56,597 bases of DNA from Aerococcaceae bacterium DSM 111176 (GTDB lineage Bacteria; Bacillota; Bacilli; Lactobacillales; Aerococcaceae), in NCBI GenBank assembly GCA_015863215.1, contig JACBXN010000004.1, forward strand, positions 1 through 56,597, read 5' to 3'. The position numbers and the translations under genes were made by a program. Below are positions 44,306 to 53,259 of this stretch, in pieces. Under the pieces are notes generated by a model. That model made no database searches. It had not been told where the DNA came from and saw nothing but the letters and a program-made list of their open reading frames with translations. Numbering within the stretch: the first letter of the stretch is position 1; each line of letters begins with the position of its first letter.

Positions 44306-45505
44306 ATGCAAAGACAAAAAAGGCAATCAACTTTTTTTCACCGATGGATATTAAACAATAAAACAGTGATATCATTAATGATTTTAATCATCGTTTTAAT
44401 TGTGATCGCTTTGCTGAATCAGATGTCGTATCTATTCACACCGATTGCTAGTTTCATTAGTTTATTTGCTTTCCCAGTCATTTTTGCAGGTGTATTCTTT
44501 TATCTACTTAACCCATTGGTTGTCCGTTTATCAAGAGAGGGAATTGACCGAAGAATTAGTATTTGGGGCATTTTCATTGTTTTAATTTTATTAATTGTGT
44601 GGGGAATCTCAACTCTGGTTCCAATTTTACGCGATCAATTCCAATCATTTATGAACAATGTGCCATACTATAGTCAACAAGTAGAGCATTTTGTTGATAA
44701 TTTACCTTTTGAATTAGGAAATGCGAGTTTCATCCAAGACATCGATCAATTCTTTTCAAGTTTTGATTTTACAAATTTAACTGAACGGATTAATTCGTTG
44801 GTTCAAACAACGTTTGGTGGTATCGGAACAGTCATTGGTTCAATTACTCAATTTGTAACAGGGCTACTGACGATGCCTGTTTTACTGTACTATTTATTAC
44901 TAGAATCTGAGAAAATTCCACAAAGTATTCTATATGTGGTCCCAAATAAATACCGTCCACATGTTAGTCGAATGATGTTTCGGTCGAATTTCCAAGTTTC
45001 TCAGTATATCCGTGGTCAAATAATCGTCGCGATTATTGTGGGAATTATGTTTGCAATTGGCTATTCGATTATCGGACTGGATTATGCCATTTCCCTTGCA
45101 ATTATTGCGGCATTTTGTAATGTGATTCCTTATATTGGATCATTTGTCGCCGTTATTCCTGCGATATTTATTGCGGCAGTGTCATCTCCTTTCATGCTTT
45201 TAAAAGTATTGATTGTTATGGCGATTGAGCAATTTATCGAAGGGCGTTTTGTTTCGCCACAAATTTTAGGAAATAATTTACAGATCCACCCAGTGACTAT
45301 TTTAGTAATTTTACTTGCAGCTGGTAAATTATTTGGCATTTCAGGTGTAATTCTTGGGGTCCCAGGTTATGCTGTAATTAAAGTAATTGTAGGTGAACTA
45401 TATCAATCATTCCGTCAATATTCTGATTTATATGATGATGAAGCGGAACCAAATCTCCCTGGACCTCTTCCTATAGAGGACACAGAGGATGAGGATGAAG
45501 AGTAA
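44306..45505 (+). CDS. AI-2E family transporter
   Basis: The product is 399 residues with about seven to eight membrane helices and a short acidic C-terminal tail. The segment GRFVSPQILGNNLQIHPV is the family hallmark. The family includes exporters named for autoinducer-2 as well as sodium/proton antiporters; the substrate is not decidable here. ATG 44306 follows GGAGGACAT. A lipoprotein gene follows nine bases downstream. Confidence 0.85.
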   Translation: MQRQKRQSTFFHRWILNNKTVISLMILIIVLIVIALLNQMSYLFTPIASFISLFAFPVIFAGVFFYLLNPLVVRLSREGIDRRISIWGIFIVLILLIVWGISTLVPILRDQFQSFMNNVPYYSQQVEHFVDNLPFELGNASFIQDIDQFFSSFDFTNLTERINSLVQTTFGGIGTVIGSITQFVTGLLTMPVLLYYLLLESEKIPQSILYVVPNKYRPHVSRMMFRSNFQVSQYIRGQIIVAIIVGIMFAIGYSIIGLDYAISLAIIAAFCNVIPYIGSFVAVIPAIFIAAVSSPFMLLKVLIVMAIEQFIEGRFVSPQILGNNLQIHPVTILVILLAAGKLFGISGVILGVPGYAVIKVIVGELYQSFRQYSDLYDDEAEPNLPGPLPIEDTEDEDEE

Positions 45506-45514
45506 GGAGTTATT

Positions 45515-47026
45515 ATGATCAAAAAGAAAATATTATTATTATCCGGTTTACTTGTTGTTTTAGCCGGTTGTGGAGAAGCGTATGAATCTTTTATTGATGA
45601 ACAAGCGCAAGAACTTGCTAGTTCACAAGCACCAACTGAAACGAGTTCAGAATCCAATGACGAAGCAACTGTAGATGAACGTATAATTCCAGAATTTAAT
45701 CAATTGGAAAGTGCCATCTTAAATTCAGAACAAGTCACAATTACTGAACCAGTTTATCGTGCTGAACCGCCATATGTTCGCGACATCGAAGGTGTTGTAA
45801 CGACCATCGAAAATATTAATGTCTATGAAGTCGACGAAGCGGACGAAGAATTAATGAAAGATTTTAATTTTGAGGATGAGCCGGGTGCCATCGTTTACAT
45901 GTATGTCACTATGGCGAATCAGCGTTCGGAAGACATTTCAGTACCCATTCAAAATTTCCGACTCAGTTACTTAAACGCGAGTCAACAATCTTATCCAAGT
46001 AGCGACTTATATTTCTTACCAAACGGTAATTTAAGTTCAATTATGGCCAATGCTGGTAATATTTTACCAGCAGATTCACGCGTTGAAGGATATCTAGCCT
46101 TTGGTATTGGTGAAGAGATGTATGAAGCGATGGACGAAATTGGGTATTACACTTTAAATACTGAATACGGCTTAGCGAGCGGAAGTACCTTCACGGATAT
46201 GGTAGAGACAAGTATTTACCTACCGCTTAATGAAGAAGCGCGAGAAGTACTGAACAACAACGAACAAATGTTACCTGATCGTTTAACGACAGAATTGTGG
46301 GGCGAGAAAACAATTCTAGCGGATGATCAACTAAACGACAGCGAAGAAGACGACGATGTGACAGTTAGCTTGGACCATATTCAAGTAACTGATTTTGAAC
46401 CATTTGAGGAATATGAATCAGTCTTCGAAAACTTCCCATACGGGCAAGTCATTGTAACTACCAAATTCACAGTTACCAATAATTCAGACGAAGTAATTAT
46501 GCCAATCGATGGGCAAATTTCTTTAATGATTGGTGAAGATGAGATCCTCGATGACTATGTATTAATTGACCAATTATACGGCGAGCGCTTAGAACCAGGT
46601 GAATCTGTTGAAATGATTCGCTCATTCGCACTCGATAAAATGCGCTACTACGATATTTGGCAAGGCGAAGATATGGCAATTTATTTAAGTTTACCAACTC
46701 TAACAGACCTCAATGAGGACGATGAAGCAGAGGAAGATGAATCGGGCGAAGAGTCGGAAGAGATGACTGAAGAATCAACTTCCCAAGAGGAAGAAGATTT
46801 AGTCATTGAAGACGACGCCTTCTTATTCCAATGGCTATACACGCCAAACTTGGTACGCTATGTTAACGAAGACATGGACATTGTTGAAGAAGGTATGGAA
46901 GAAAACGAAACATCATCAGAAGAAGATGGTGAAGTTGATGATGCGGATGAAGAAGATATTGAAACAGATTTTTCAGAAGATGAAACATATGAAGAATCAT
47001 CAATTACTGAAGAATTTTCAGAATAA
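45515..47026 (+). CDS. Lipoprotein with two similar domains and acidic tail (DUF5068-like)
   Basis: The product is 503 residues. The lipobox LAGC at about 16-19 predicts lipid anchoring. A Ser/Glu-rich linker is followed by two beta-rich domains (about 75-250 and 280-400) in which phrases such as VYMYVTMANQRSEDISVP and VTTKFTVTNNSDEVIMP recall DUF4352/DUF5068 immunoglobulin-like folds. The last 100 residues are strongly acidic. Function is unknown. ATG 45515 follows AAGGAG. It shares an operon with the AI-2E transporter and DUF554. Confidence 0.7.
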   Translation: MIKKKILLLSGLLVVLAGCGEAYESFIDEQAQELASSQAPTETSSESNDEATVDERIIPEFNQLESAILNSEQVTITEPVYRAEPPYVRDIEGVVTTIENINVYEVDEADEELMKDFNFEDEPGAIVYMYVTMANQRSEDISVPIQNFRLSYLNASQQSYPSSDLYFLPNGNLSSIMANAGNILPADSRVEGYLAFGIGEEMYEAMDEIGYYTLNTEYGLASGSTFTDMVETSIYLPLNEEAREVLNNNEQMLPDRLTTELWGEKTILADDQLNDSEEDDDVTVSLDHIQVTDFEPFEEYESVFENFPYGQVIVTTKFTVTNNSDEVIMPIDGQISLMIGEDEILDDYVLIDQLYGERLEPGESVEMIRSFALDKMRYYDIWQGEDMAIYLSLPTLTDLNEDDEAEEDESGEESEEMTEESTSQEEEDLVIEDDAFLFQWLYTPNLVRYVNEDMDIVEEGMEENETSSEEDGEVDDADEEDIETDFSEDETYEESSITEEFSE

Positions 47027-47049
47027 AAGAATAGAATCGGGGTAGAGGT

Positions 47050-47733
47050 TTGGGAGCAATAGTAAATGCGGTCGTCATCTTAATTGTTGGCGTTATAGGC
47101 GCAAAAATTAAATCAGCCATCCCTGAACGAATGAACAAACGCCTGATGGAAGCCATCGGACTTTGTATCGTCGTAATGGGAATTGCTGGTGCAATCGAAG
47201 GACAAAATACATTATTAATGATCCTCTCGATGGTAATTGGAACACTCATCGGAGAAGGACTTGACCTAGACGGACGCATCATTTCTGCCGTCAATCAAAT
47301 CGAAGCAAGATTCATCAAAACAACACCAGGTGAAAAAGGAAACTTAGCCCAAGGATTCATCAGTGCCACAATGATTTTCTGTGTTGGCTCGATGATCATT
47401 ATCGGTTCACTGGAATCTGGTTTAACCGGTGACAATTCAACACTTTATATTAAGAGTTTGCTTGACGGAATCACCGGATTCCTTCTAGCATCCTCACTTG
47501 GAGTAGGCGTAGCCTTATCAGCTCTCCCTGTTCTCGTTATCGAAGGTGGCCTAACGCTGCTTGCTACTTTCCTAGCACCATTCCTAGCCGACGCGGTTGT
47601 AACAGAAATTATTAGTGTCGGGTCAGTACTACTTATTGGTTTAGGACTTAATATGGCAGGACTGTCACAGTTCAAAATTATGAACTTCGCCCCGGCCATC
47701 ATCTTACCACCGATACTCATGCTTTTCTTTTAA
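47050..47733 (+). CDS. DUF554 family membrane protein (YdfK-like)
   Basis: The product is 227 residues with about six or seven membrane helices. The start MGAIVNAVVILIVGVIGAKI and the segment FCVGSMIIIGSLESGLTGD are typical of DUF554. Its function is unknown. The start is TTG 47050, directly after GGGGTAGAGG. The stop codon overlaps an AAAAGTATGG motif. Confidence 0.85.
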   Translation: MGAIVNAVVILIVGVIGAKIKSAIPERMNKRLMEAIGLCIVVMGIAGAIEGQNTLLMILSMVIGTLIGEGLDLDGRIISAVNQIEARFIKTTPGEKGNLAQGFISATMIFCVGSMIIIGSLESGLTGDNSTLYIKSLLDGITGFLLASSLGVGVALSALPVLVIEGGLTLLATFLAPFLADAVVTEIISVGSVLLIGLGLNMAGLSQFKIMNFAPAIILPPILMLFF

Positions 47734-47744
47734 AAGTATGGCAG

Positions 47745-47779
47745 CACAGCCCTAGCAGAGATGTTGGGGCTGTTTTTTT
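47745..47779 (+). terminator. Terminator after DUF554
   Basis: ACAGCCCTA pairs with TTGGGGCTGT and is followed by seven T. Confidence 0.85.
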
Positions 47780-47785
47780 GTTAGA

Positions 47786-47959
47786 AATTTACTTCATACC
47801 GCTCACATTCTTTCTCCGTGGGGGACGGCCTACATAACCTTCGGTTATTTCGGTCCTTTTTTGGCTAGAGAATATCTAAGCGCATCGCGCCAAGATATTC
47901 TAAGCTGCGCCAAAAATCCTTTATCCCACGGGAAAAATGTGAGCGGTATGAAGTAAATT
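47786..47959 (-). other. Large hairpin element H1 (candidate structured RNA family)
   Basis: Perfect 24-bp arms (47786-47809 and 47936-47959) enclose an inner long hairpin (around AGAATATCT and AGATATTCT) and a small stem-loop at 47827-47856. Read on the minus strand the small stem is CC-GAA-ATAACC-GAA-GGTTAT-GTA-GG, followed by CCGTCC. The same arrangement recurs in H3 and H4 with different stem sequences. Confidence 0.7.
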
Positions 47960-48100
47960 ACTTTGTTTGTATGTCTTATATCATTACGATAAGCTGAAAT
48001 TAAATTCAAAAGATAATCTGATAGATAAATATTTTAAATTTTAGAGAATAGAGTTTGATTTTAGAATAAAAACTAGACTATGATAATTTAAAAATTAAAA

Positions 48101-48204
48101 AAGGATGCAAAATAATGTATCCTCGTCAGAATAATTTTAGAAGGGTGCATAGACTGCGCATCTAAATAATTTCTAACATACGAGGATGCACTTTTTTGCA
48201 TCTT
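48101..48204. other. Large hairpin H2 (about 50-bp imperfect arms)
   Basis: AAGGATGCAAAATAATG and GTATCCTCGT in the left arm face ACGAGGATGCAC and TTTTTTGCATCTT in the right arm, with further pairing inwards to a short loop around 48153. It lacks the small stem-loop of H1, H3 and H4. The flanks (48205-48392) are rich in A and C and hold a 22-bp hairpin GTCAATTTC-CCCA-GAAATTGAC at 48256-48277. Confidence 0.65.
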
Positions 48205-48392
48205 TCCCCCACAACAAACTAAAAGGAACTACAAACTAAGGAATAAAAAGAAGGAGTCAATTTCCCCAGAAATTGACCACCTGCTAAAACAATGTAACCC
48301 CGATCCGAATAGTTCCCAAACCCAAAATAAACCCCAACCTCTCTAGACCACCAAGACAAAAGTTTTTATAATGAATATACTTCTAACAAAAT

Positions 48393-48552
48393 CACAAAAA
48401 ATCCGCAGATTTTCAGTAGTCTAAAGAATTCACTGACACATATCAGACTCTTAGCGCTTCAGCGCTTAGAGAATGAATAGTCAGGAAAGTCTGAAGCTCC
48501 CGAAGGAGCGAAAGACGGTTCGACTACAGAAAAATCTGCGGAATTTTTTGTG
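48393..48552 (+). other. Large hairpin element H3 behind murT
   Basis: About 30-bp arms (CACAAAAAATCCGCAG with CTGCGGAATTTTTTGTG, extended by GTAGTC/GACTAC) enclose an inner hairpin around AGCGCTTCAGCGCT and the small stem-loop 48489-48516: GTCT-GAA-GCTCC-CGAA-GGAGC-GAA-AGAC, followed by GGTTC. On either strand the outer stem ends in a T run, so it may also terminate murT. Confidence 0.75.
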
Positions 48553-48588
48553 TATTTTGTGCCATCAGAATACTAACTAGAATATTTA

Positions 48589-49917
48589 TTATAAATACCC
48601 TTTGTCGCTCATTTTTTGGCGGAACTGCATCATCGCTGTATAATTCGCCACGACATGAACCCGCTCCCCAGGCGCATCCTTCAACTGATCAATCAACGCA
48701 TCAATATCCGGATGACGCTTCGCAGGTGACTCAATCAACTGGGCTTCATCAAGTAAACCAGCAATCGTCTCTGTTTCCATCCCACTAGCATAAACTTGTT
48801 GTATATCATTTTCAGATAGTAAACTAAAATCACTCTCGTAAATCCAATCAACATCAACACCATCAGCGTCATTATTATTTAAAATCATCGCTAGTGACAT
48901 TGATTTATCTTCCAACTTCACTAACTGCAAGACTTGATTTAAACCAACCGGATTTTTGAATAAATTAAAGATAATTTCTTTATCTTCAAGCATCATCTTT
49001 TCTTGACGCCCAAAGACACGCTCGATGCTCTTGAATGCTTCTCTAATTTGATCCACACTCACATCATAATCGCGTGCTACCGTGTAAGCTGCCAAGGCAT
49101 TGTATATATTATAAACACCCGCAACTGGTAACTCAAAGGTATGCCCATCAATATCAAACGTAGAACTATCTGGACCTAAATCATGAATTGCGGTAACTTT
49201 GGACTGTAATTGAGGGCGTTTGAAACCACAAGTCGAATAAAAATCACCTTGATTGGCATAAGTAACAAAATGATAAGATAGAGGCTTCTGACACATTGGA
49301 CAAATCGTCGATTCTGTCGTATCAGGCTCTGTCTGTCCCTTAAATGGTTCAACCTCATCAAAACCAAAAAAGACACGGTCATTCGGCAGAGTATAAGCAC
49401 TCATCACCGGAATATCGCCATTACTAATCACTTTAGCCGTCGGCGTCTCCAAACAAGCATCCACCAATAATTGATAGACATTTTCAACCGAACCATAACG
49501 GTCTAATTGATCAGCGAAAATGTTTGTATGCACAAACGTCTTCGGACTCAGTTCAGGAGAAATGTTTTTTAAAGACCCCTCGTCCACCTCTAAAACCGCA
49601 ATACCACGCTTAGAAGAGTTACCAGCAGCCAAGAAAGCACCAACGACCCCTTGCTTCATATTCGATCCGCTCTCATTTGTAATCACCGCACCATACTTTT
49701 GCTGAAGGGCCTTAACAATTAAAGAAGTTGTCAACGTCTTACCATTCGTCCCCGTCACAACAATCACGTCGTAATCAGTCGCGAGACTCTCTAAAATATT
49801 CGGATCAATCGACAGCGCCAATTTCCCGGGCAAACTCGTCCCACCATTAGTAAAAGTTGTCAAAAACTTGCGACTCCCAGCCGCAGCCACGCGCGCAATC
49901 TCACTACGTACAGACAT
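48589..49917 (-). CDS. murT: Lipid II isoglutaminyl synthase subunit MurT
   Basis: MurT, with the amidotransferase GatD, amidates D-glutamate of lipid II. The product is 442 residues: a Mur ligase central domain with VVTGTNGKTLTTSLI, an inserted zinc-ribbon (CPMC...YSTCGFKRP) and a C-terminal DUF1727 domain. The zinc knuckle shows only three of the usual four Cys; a Tyr stands at the third position. ATG 49917 is seven bases from GGAGG. GatD normally follows directly, but no gatD is found within the 855 bases downstream. Confidence 0.92.
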   Translation of the reverse strand: MSVRSEIARVAAAGSRKFLTTFTNGGTSLPGKLALSIDPNILESLATDYDVIVVTGTNGKTLTTSLIVKALQQKYGAVITNESGSNMKQGVVGAFLAAGNSSKRGIAVLEVDEGSLKNISPELSPKTFVHTNIFADQLDRYGSVENVYQLLVDACLETPTAKVISNGDIPVMSAYTLPNDRVFFGFDEVEPFKGQTEPDTTESTICPMCQKPLSYHFVTYANQGDFYSTCGFKRPQLQSKVTAIHDLGPDSSTFDIDGHTFELPVAGVYNIYNALAAYTVARDYDVSVDQIREAFKSIERVFGRQEKMMLEDKEIIFNLFKNPVGLNQVLQLVKLEDKSMSLAMILNNNDADGVDVDWIYESDFSLLSENDIQQVYASGMETETIAGLLDEAQLIESPAKRHPDIDALIDQLKDAPGERVHVVANYTAMMQFRQKMSDKGYL

Positions 49918-50043
49918 TTCCATTCCTCCAGACATTTAATAAACCTCATTTTAACAGAAACCAAGCAACACTTAAAGCATTTTCCACCCGGGGAAAGGAA
50001 GGCACAAACATATCATAACCAACTCCGATCCACATAAATAAAA

Positions 50044-50195
50044 GTCAATTTCCCCAGAAATTGACTACCTTAAATACCAAAAGCTTTTAGGCAACGCCTA
50101 AAAGCCACCTCCTCCCAAAAAAACGAATTTAAATAGCAATCCACCCAAAAATCCACAACCAACCCCAGGAATAAAAAGAGTCGCCCCAGCGACTC
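50044..50195 (-). terminator. Three consecutive minus-strand hairpins with T runs
   Basis: Perfect hairpins GTCAATTTC/GAAATTGAC (50044-50065), GCTTTTAGGC/GCCTAAAAGC (50083-50105) and GAGTCGC/GCGACTC (50178-50195) are each followed on the minus strand by TTTT. They lie upstream of murT, where no minus-strand gene was recognised. The first is also present behind murT (48256-48277). The segment 50100-50290 is very rich in A and C on the plus strand. Confidence 0.6.
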
Positions 50196-50386
50196 ACCCG
50201 CAAAACCAAAACTCCCCCAATACCACAACCAACCCACAACAATTATTAACACAACAAACAAAATCCATTTCCCGCTCCAACCCAATGAAGCCAATACTAA
50301 ATTTTACCACTCTAATTCTACTTTTTTATATTGGAATAGAATTATTAAATCGAACAATAATATTTATACAAACTAAGCATATTGAA

Positions 50387-50542
50387 GAGACAAGCGCGAT
50401 TCATGCGCCGTGTCATAGGACGAACTAGCGTATTAGAAACTGTTCGAACGAAGTGAGGTACAGTTTCAATAGCTAGGCGAGTCTGGAGCTTTCGAAGAAA
50501 GCAGAAGACGTTCCCACGGCACCAATGAATCGCGCTTGTCTC
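50387..50542 (+). other. Large hairpin element H4
   Basis: Arms GAGACAAGCGCGATTCAT (50387-50404) and the matching ATGAATCGCGCTTGTCTC enclose an inner long hairpin (CTAGC...GAAACTGT with ACAGTTTC...GCTAG) and the small stem-loop 50481-50509: GTCT-GGA-GCTTTC-GAA-GAAAGC-AGA-AGAC, followed by GTTC. It has the same order of parts as H1 and H3. The rest of the gap to 50744 holds an AAAAGTATGG motif (50618-50627) and the tdk promoter region. Confidence 0.75.
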
Positions 50543-50744
50543 GCAAATATGCGAATTATTACAACTTTAAAAATATAACCCATACAAATATCGCAGTCAC
50601 TAACCGTTTCCCCCATGCCATACTTTTCCCATGATTTTCTAATACAAAAAGACAGAAATTCGAAGAGGAATGTGATAGAATGTAGTATTGACGAGTCCGA
50701 TAGAATTGATTAAGATTGAAGAGCATGCAGATAGGGGGAAGTAC

Positions 50745-51329
50745 GTGGCAAAATTATATTTTAAACATGGGGCAATGAACAGTGGAAAATCACTCGAATT
50801 GATAAAAGTCGCCCATAACTACGAAGAACAAAATAAACCCGTACTCATTTTTACGAGTTCATTAGACACACGCGCTGAAGAGGATACGGTATCGAGTCGA
50901 GTAGGATTTAACCGTGAAGCTGTCGCGATTAGACCGGAAATGAACGTCTTTGACTATGTAAGAAATGTCGAGCACAAATTATATTGTATTTTAGTCGACG
51001 AAGCGCAATTCTTAAATAAAGAACATATCTTACAATTTGCGCAAATCGTGGATGATTTAAATATTCCCGTGATGGCATTTGGATTGAAGAATGACTTCTC
51101 CAATGAGTTATTTGAAGGCTCGAGATATCTCTTAATCTATGCAGATAAAATTGAAGAATTAAAAACAATATGCTGGTTCTGTGATAAGAAAGCGACGATG
51201 AATCTGCGCATCAGTAACGGTAGACCCGTTTACGCAGGTGAACAAATTCAAATTGGTGGGAATGAATCTTACATTCCTGTTTGCCGCAAATGTTATCAAA
51301 GTCCAGATCTAAATCAGATAGAACATTAA
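50745..51329 (+). CDS. tdk: Thymidine kinase
   Basis: Tdk phosphorylates thymidine in the salvage pathway. The product is 194 residues, type II. P-loop GAMNSGKS is at 9-16, the Walker B-like ILVDEAQFL follows, and the zinc site is CWFC with CRKC. GTG 50745 follows AGGGGGAA and gives the usual MAKLYF-type start; the frame is open further upstream but without a ribosome site. It is 15 bases from prfA, the usual Firmicutes order. Confidence 0.94.
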   Translation: MAKLYFKHGAMNSGKSLELIKVAHNYEEQNKPVLIFTSSLDTRAEEDTVSSRVGFNREAVAIRPEMNVFDYVRNVEHKLYCILVDEAQFLNKEHILQFAQIVDDLNIPVMAFGLKNDFSNELFEGSRYLLIYADKIEELKTICWFCDKKATMNLRISNGRPVYAGEQIQIGGNESYIPVCRKCYQSPDLNQIEH

Positions 51330-51344
51330 TCGAGGAGGCAATTT

Positions 51345-52424
51345 ATGTTTGAACAATTAGATACAATTTTAATTCGTTATGATGAAGTGAACGAATTATT
51401 AAGTGACCCAAGTGTCATATCAGATACAAACCGTTTACGTGAATTAACGATTGAAGAATCAGATTTACGTCCAAAAGTTGAAAAAATCCGTGAATATAAT
51501 GATACAGTTGAAGGCATTTCTGAAACAGAGGAGTTATTAGGCGAATCATTAGACGCTGACATGGAAGAATTAGCGAAAATGGAATTGTCTGAATTAAAGA
51601 CGCGTAAAGACGAATTAGAAGACGAAATTAAAATCATGATGGTACCCGAAGACCCGAATGATGGTAAAAACATTATCATGGAAATTCGTGGTGCAGCTGG
51701 TGGGGACGAAGCACAATTATTTGCTGGCGATCTCTTAAATATGTATACACATTATGCAACACAACAAGGCTGGAAAGTCGAAGTATTAGACGCAAACGTG
51801 ACAGATATTGGTGGTTATAAAGAAGTAACGATCATGATTTCTGGTCAAAAAGTATACGCTAAATTAAAATACGAAAACGGTGCTCACCGTGTGCAACGTG
51901 TTCCTGAAACTGAATCACAAGGCCGTATTCATACATCAACAGCAACGGTTGTTGTTATGCCTGAAGCGGAAGAAATTGATTATGATTTAGATGAAAACGA
52001 CATCCGTGTCGATATTTACCATGCGTCAGGAGCCGGTGGACAGCACGTTAACAAGACTGCGTCAGCCGTTCGTATGACACATGAGCCGACAGGGATTGTG
52101 GTTGCGATGCAAGATGAGCGTTCACAGCTGAAAAACCGTGAAAAAGCGATGAAAGTCTTACGTGCCCGCGTATTTGATAAAGTTCAATCCGAAGCACAAG
52201 ACGCCATCGACTCAGAACGTAAATTAAAAGTTGGTACAGGTGACCGTTCAGAACGTATCCGTACTTACAACTACCCACAAAGCCGCGTCACTGACCACCG
52301 TATTGGCCTAACCATTCAAAAATTAGACCAAATTTTATCGGGTGACTTAGATGAAATCGTTGACGCATTAGTATTATATGAACAAACAGAAAAATTAGAG
52401 GCGCTCAATGGACAAGCAATCTAA
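51345..52424 (+). CDS. prfA: Peptide chain release factor 1
   Basis: RF1 reads UAA and UAG and releases the peptide. The product is 359 residues. The GGQ motif is at 231-233 ([12 protein letters not shown]), and the codon-recognition segment [13 protein letters not shown] is present. ATG 51345 follows GAGGAGG. The last 17 bases overlap prmC, whose product methylates the GGQ glutamine, so the pair is coupled. Confidence 0.97.
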   Translation: MFEQLDTILIRYDEVNELLSDPSVISDTNRLRELTIEESDLRPKVEKIREYNDTVEGISETEELLGESLDADMEELAKMELSELKTRKDELEDEIKIMMVPEDPNDGKNIIMEIRGAAGGDEAQLFAGDLLNMYTHYATQQGWKVEVLDANVTDIGGYKEVTIMISGQKVYAKLKYENGAHRVQRVPETESQGRIHTSTATVVVMPEAEEIDYDLDENDIRVDIYHASGAGGQHVNKTASAVRMTHEPTGIVVAMQDERSQLKNREKAMKVLRARVFDKVQSEAQDAIDSERKLKVGTGDRSERIRTYNYPQSRVTDHRIGLTIQKLDQILSGDLDEIVDALVLYEQTEKLEALNGQAI

Positions 52425-53247
52425 TTTAACTTTGGTCGAAGCTCTTAACCGGGCTTCGCTTTTTTTAAAGGAAAATGATCACGCCGCAGGTGATGCTCAA
52501 AATTATTGGATGCATTATAAAGACTGGTCCCTAACCGATTTGGTGACGTATTTACACCAACCCATAACGATGGAAGATTGGACGGCCTTTGAAACAATTT
52601 TAGAACGCATTGTTAACGATGAACCGATTCAATATGTTTTAGGTTATGCTGACTTTTACGAGCGTCGTTTTAAAGTAAACAAAGACACATTGATTCCCCG
52701 CGAAGAAACTGCCGGAATCATCGATCTAACTAAGGACTTATCCGCTAAACGTATTTTAGATATCGGAACAGGTTCGGGTATCATCGGTATTACAATGGCA
52801 CTGGAAAATCCTGAAGCAATGGTTATGATGAGTGATATTTCTGAGGGAGCACTTGAAATCGCGGGTGAAAATGCGATTCACCATGGTGCCACAGTAAGTC
52901 TGGTCATGAGTGATGTCTTTGACAATATTCCTGCCACCCTCAAATTTGACCTCATTTTATCCAATCCACCTTATATTAGCCAAGATGAATTGGATGTGAT
53001 GGACGAGAGTGTGAAGAAATTTGAACCGAAATCTGCACTTTTTGCGGAAAAGAATGGCTTAGCCATTTATGAAAAAATTGCACAACAAGCTCCGGATTAC
53101 TTAACAGATGATGGTACGCTCATTGTGGAAATTGGCTACCGCCAAGGCGGAGCAGTTAAAGAAATTTTCAGCAACACTTTCCCTAAAAAAGTAGTTGAAG
53201 TATTGAAAGATTTTAATGGATTAGACCGATATGTGCGGGTCCGGTGA
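52408..53247 (+). CDS. prmC: Release factor glutamine methyltransferase
   Basis: PrmC methylates the GGQ Gln of RF1 and RF2. The product is 279 residues: a helical N-domain and a Rossmann methyltransferase domain with [13 protein letters not shown] and the substrate-binding NPPY (ILSNPPYIS). It overlaps prfA by 17 bases and is followed after six bases by the tsaC/sua5 frame. Confidence 0.95.
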   Translation: MDKQSNLTLVEALNRASLFLKENDHAAGDAQNYWMHYKDWSLTDLVTYLHQPITMEDWTAFETILERIVNDEPIQYVLGYADFYERRFKVNKDTLIPREETAGIIDLTKDLSAKRILDIGTGSGIIGITMALENPEAMVMMSDISEGALEIAGENAIHHGATVSLVMSDVFDNIPATLKFDLILSNPPYISQDELDVMDESVKKFEPKSALFAEKNGLAIYEKIAQQAPDYLTDDGTLIVEIGYRQGGAVKEIFSNTFPKKVVEVLKDFNGLDRYVRVR

Positions 53248-53259
53248 GGAGGGGTGCGC

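Noticed and set aside
48489-48516. CTGAAG-stem-CGAAAG in H3 looks like a hammerhead ribozyme core
   Set aside because: The obligatory CUGAUGA is incomplete, and H4 has CTGGAG...CAGAAG, which lacks the GAAA part. The symmetric purine loops fit all three copies better.
50070-50294. Minus-strand frame of 74 codons encoding a very hydrophobic peptide, upstream of murT
   Set aside because: It has no ribosome site, and the plus strand there is A/C-rich so any G/T-rich frame reads as Val, Leu, Phe, Trp and Gly. The hairpins inside it further argue against coding.
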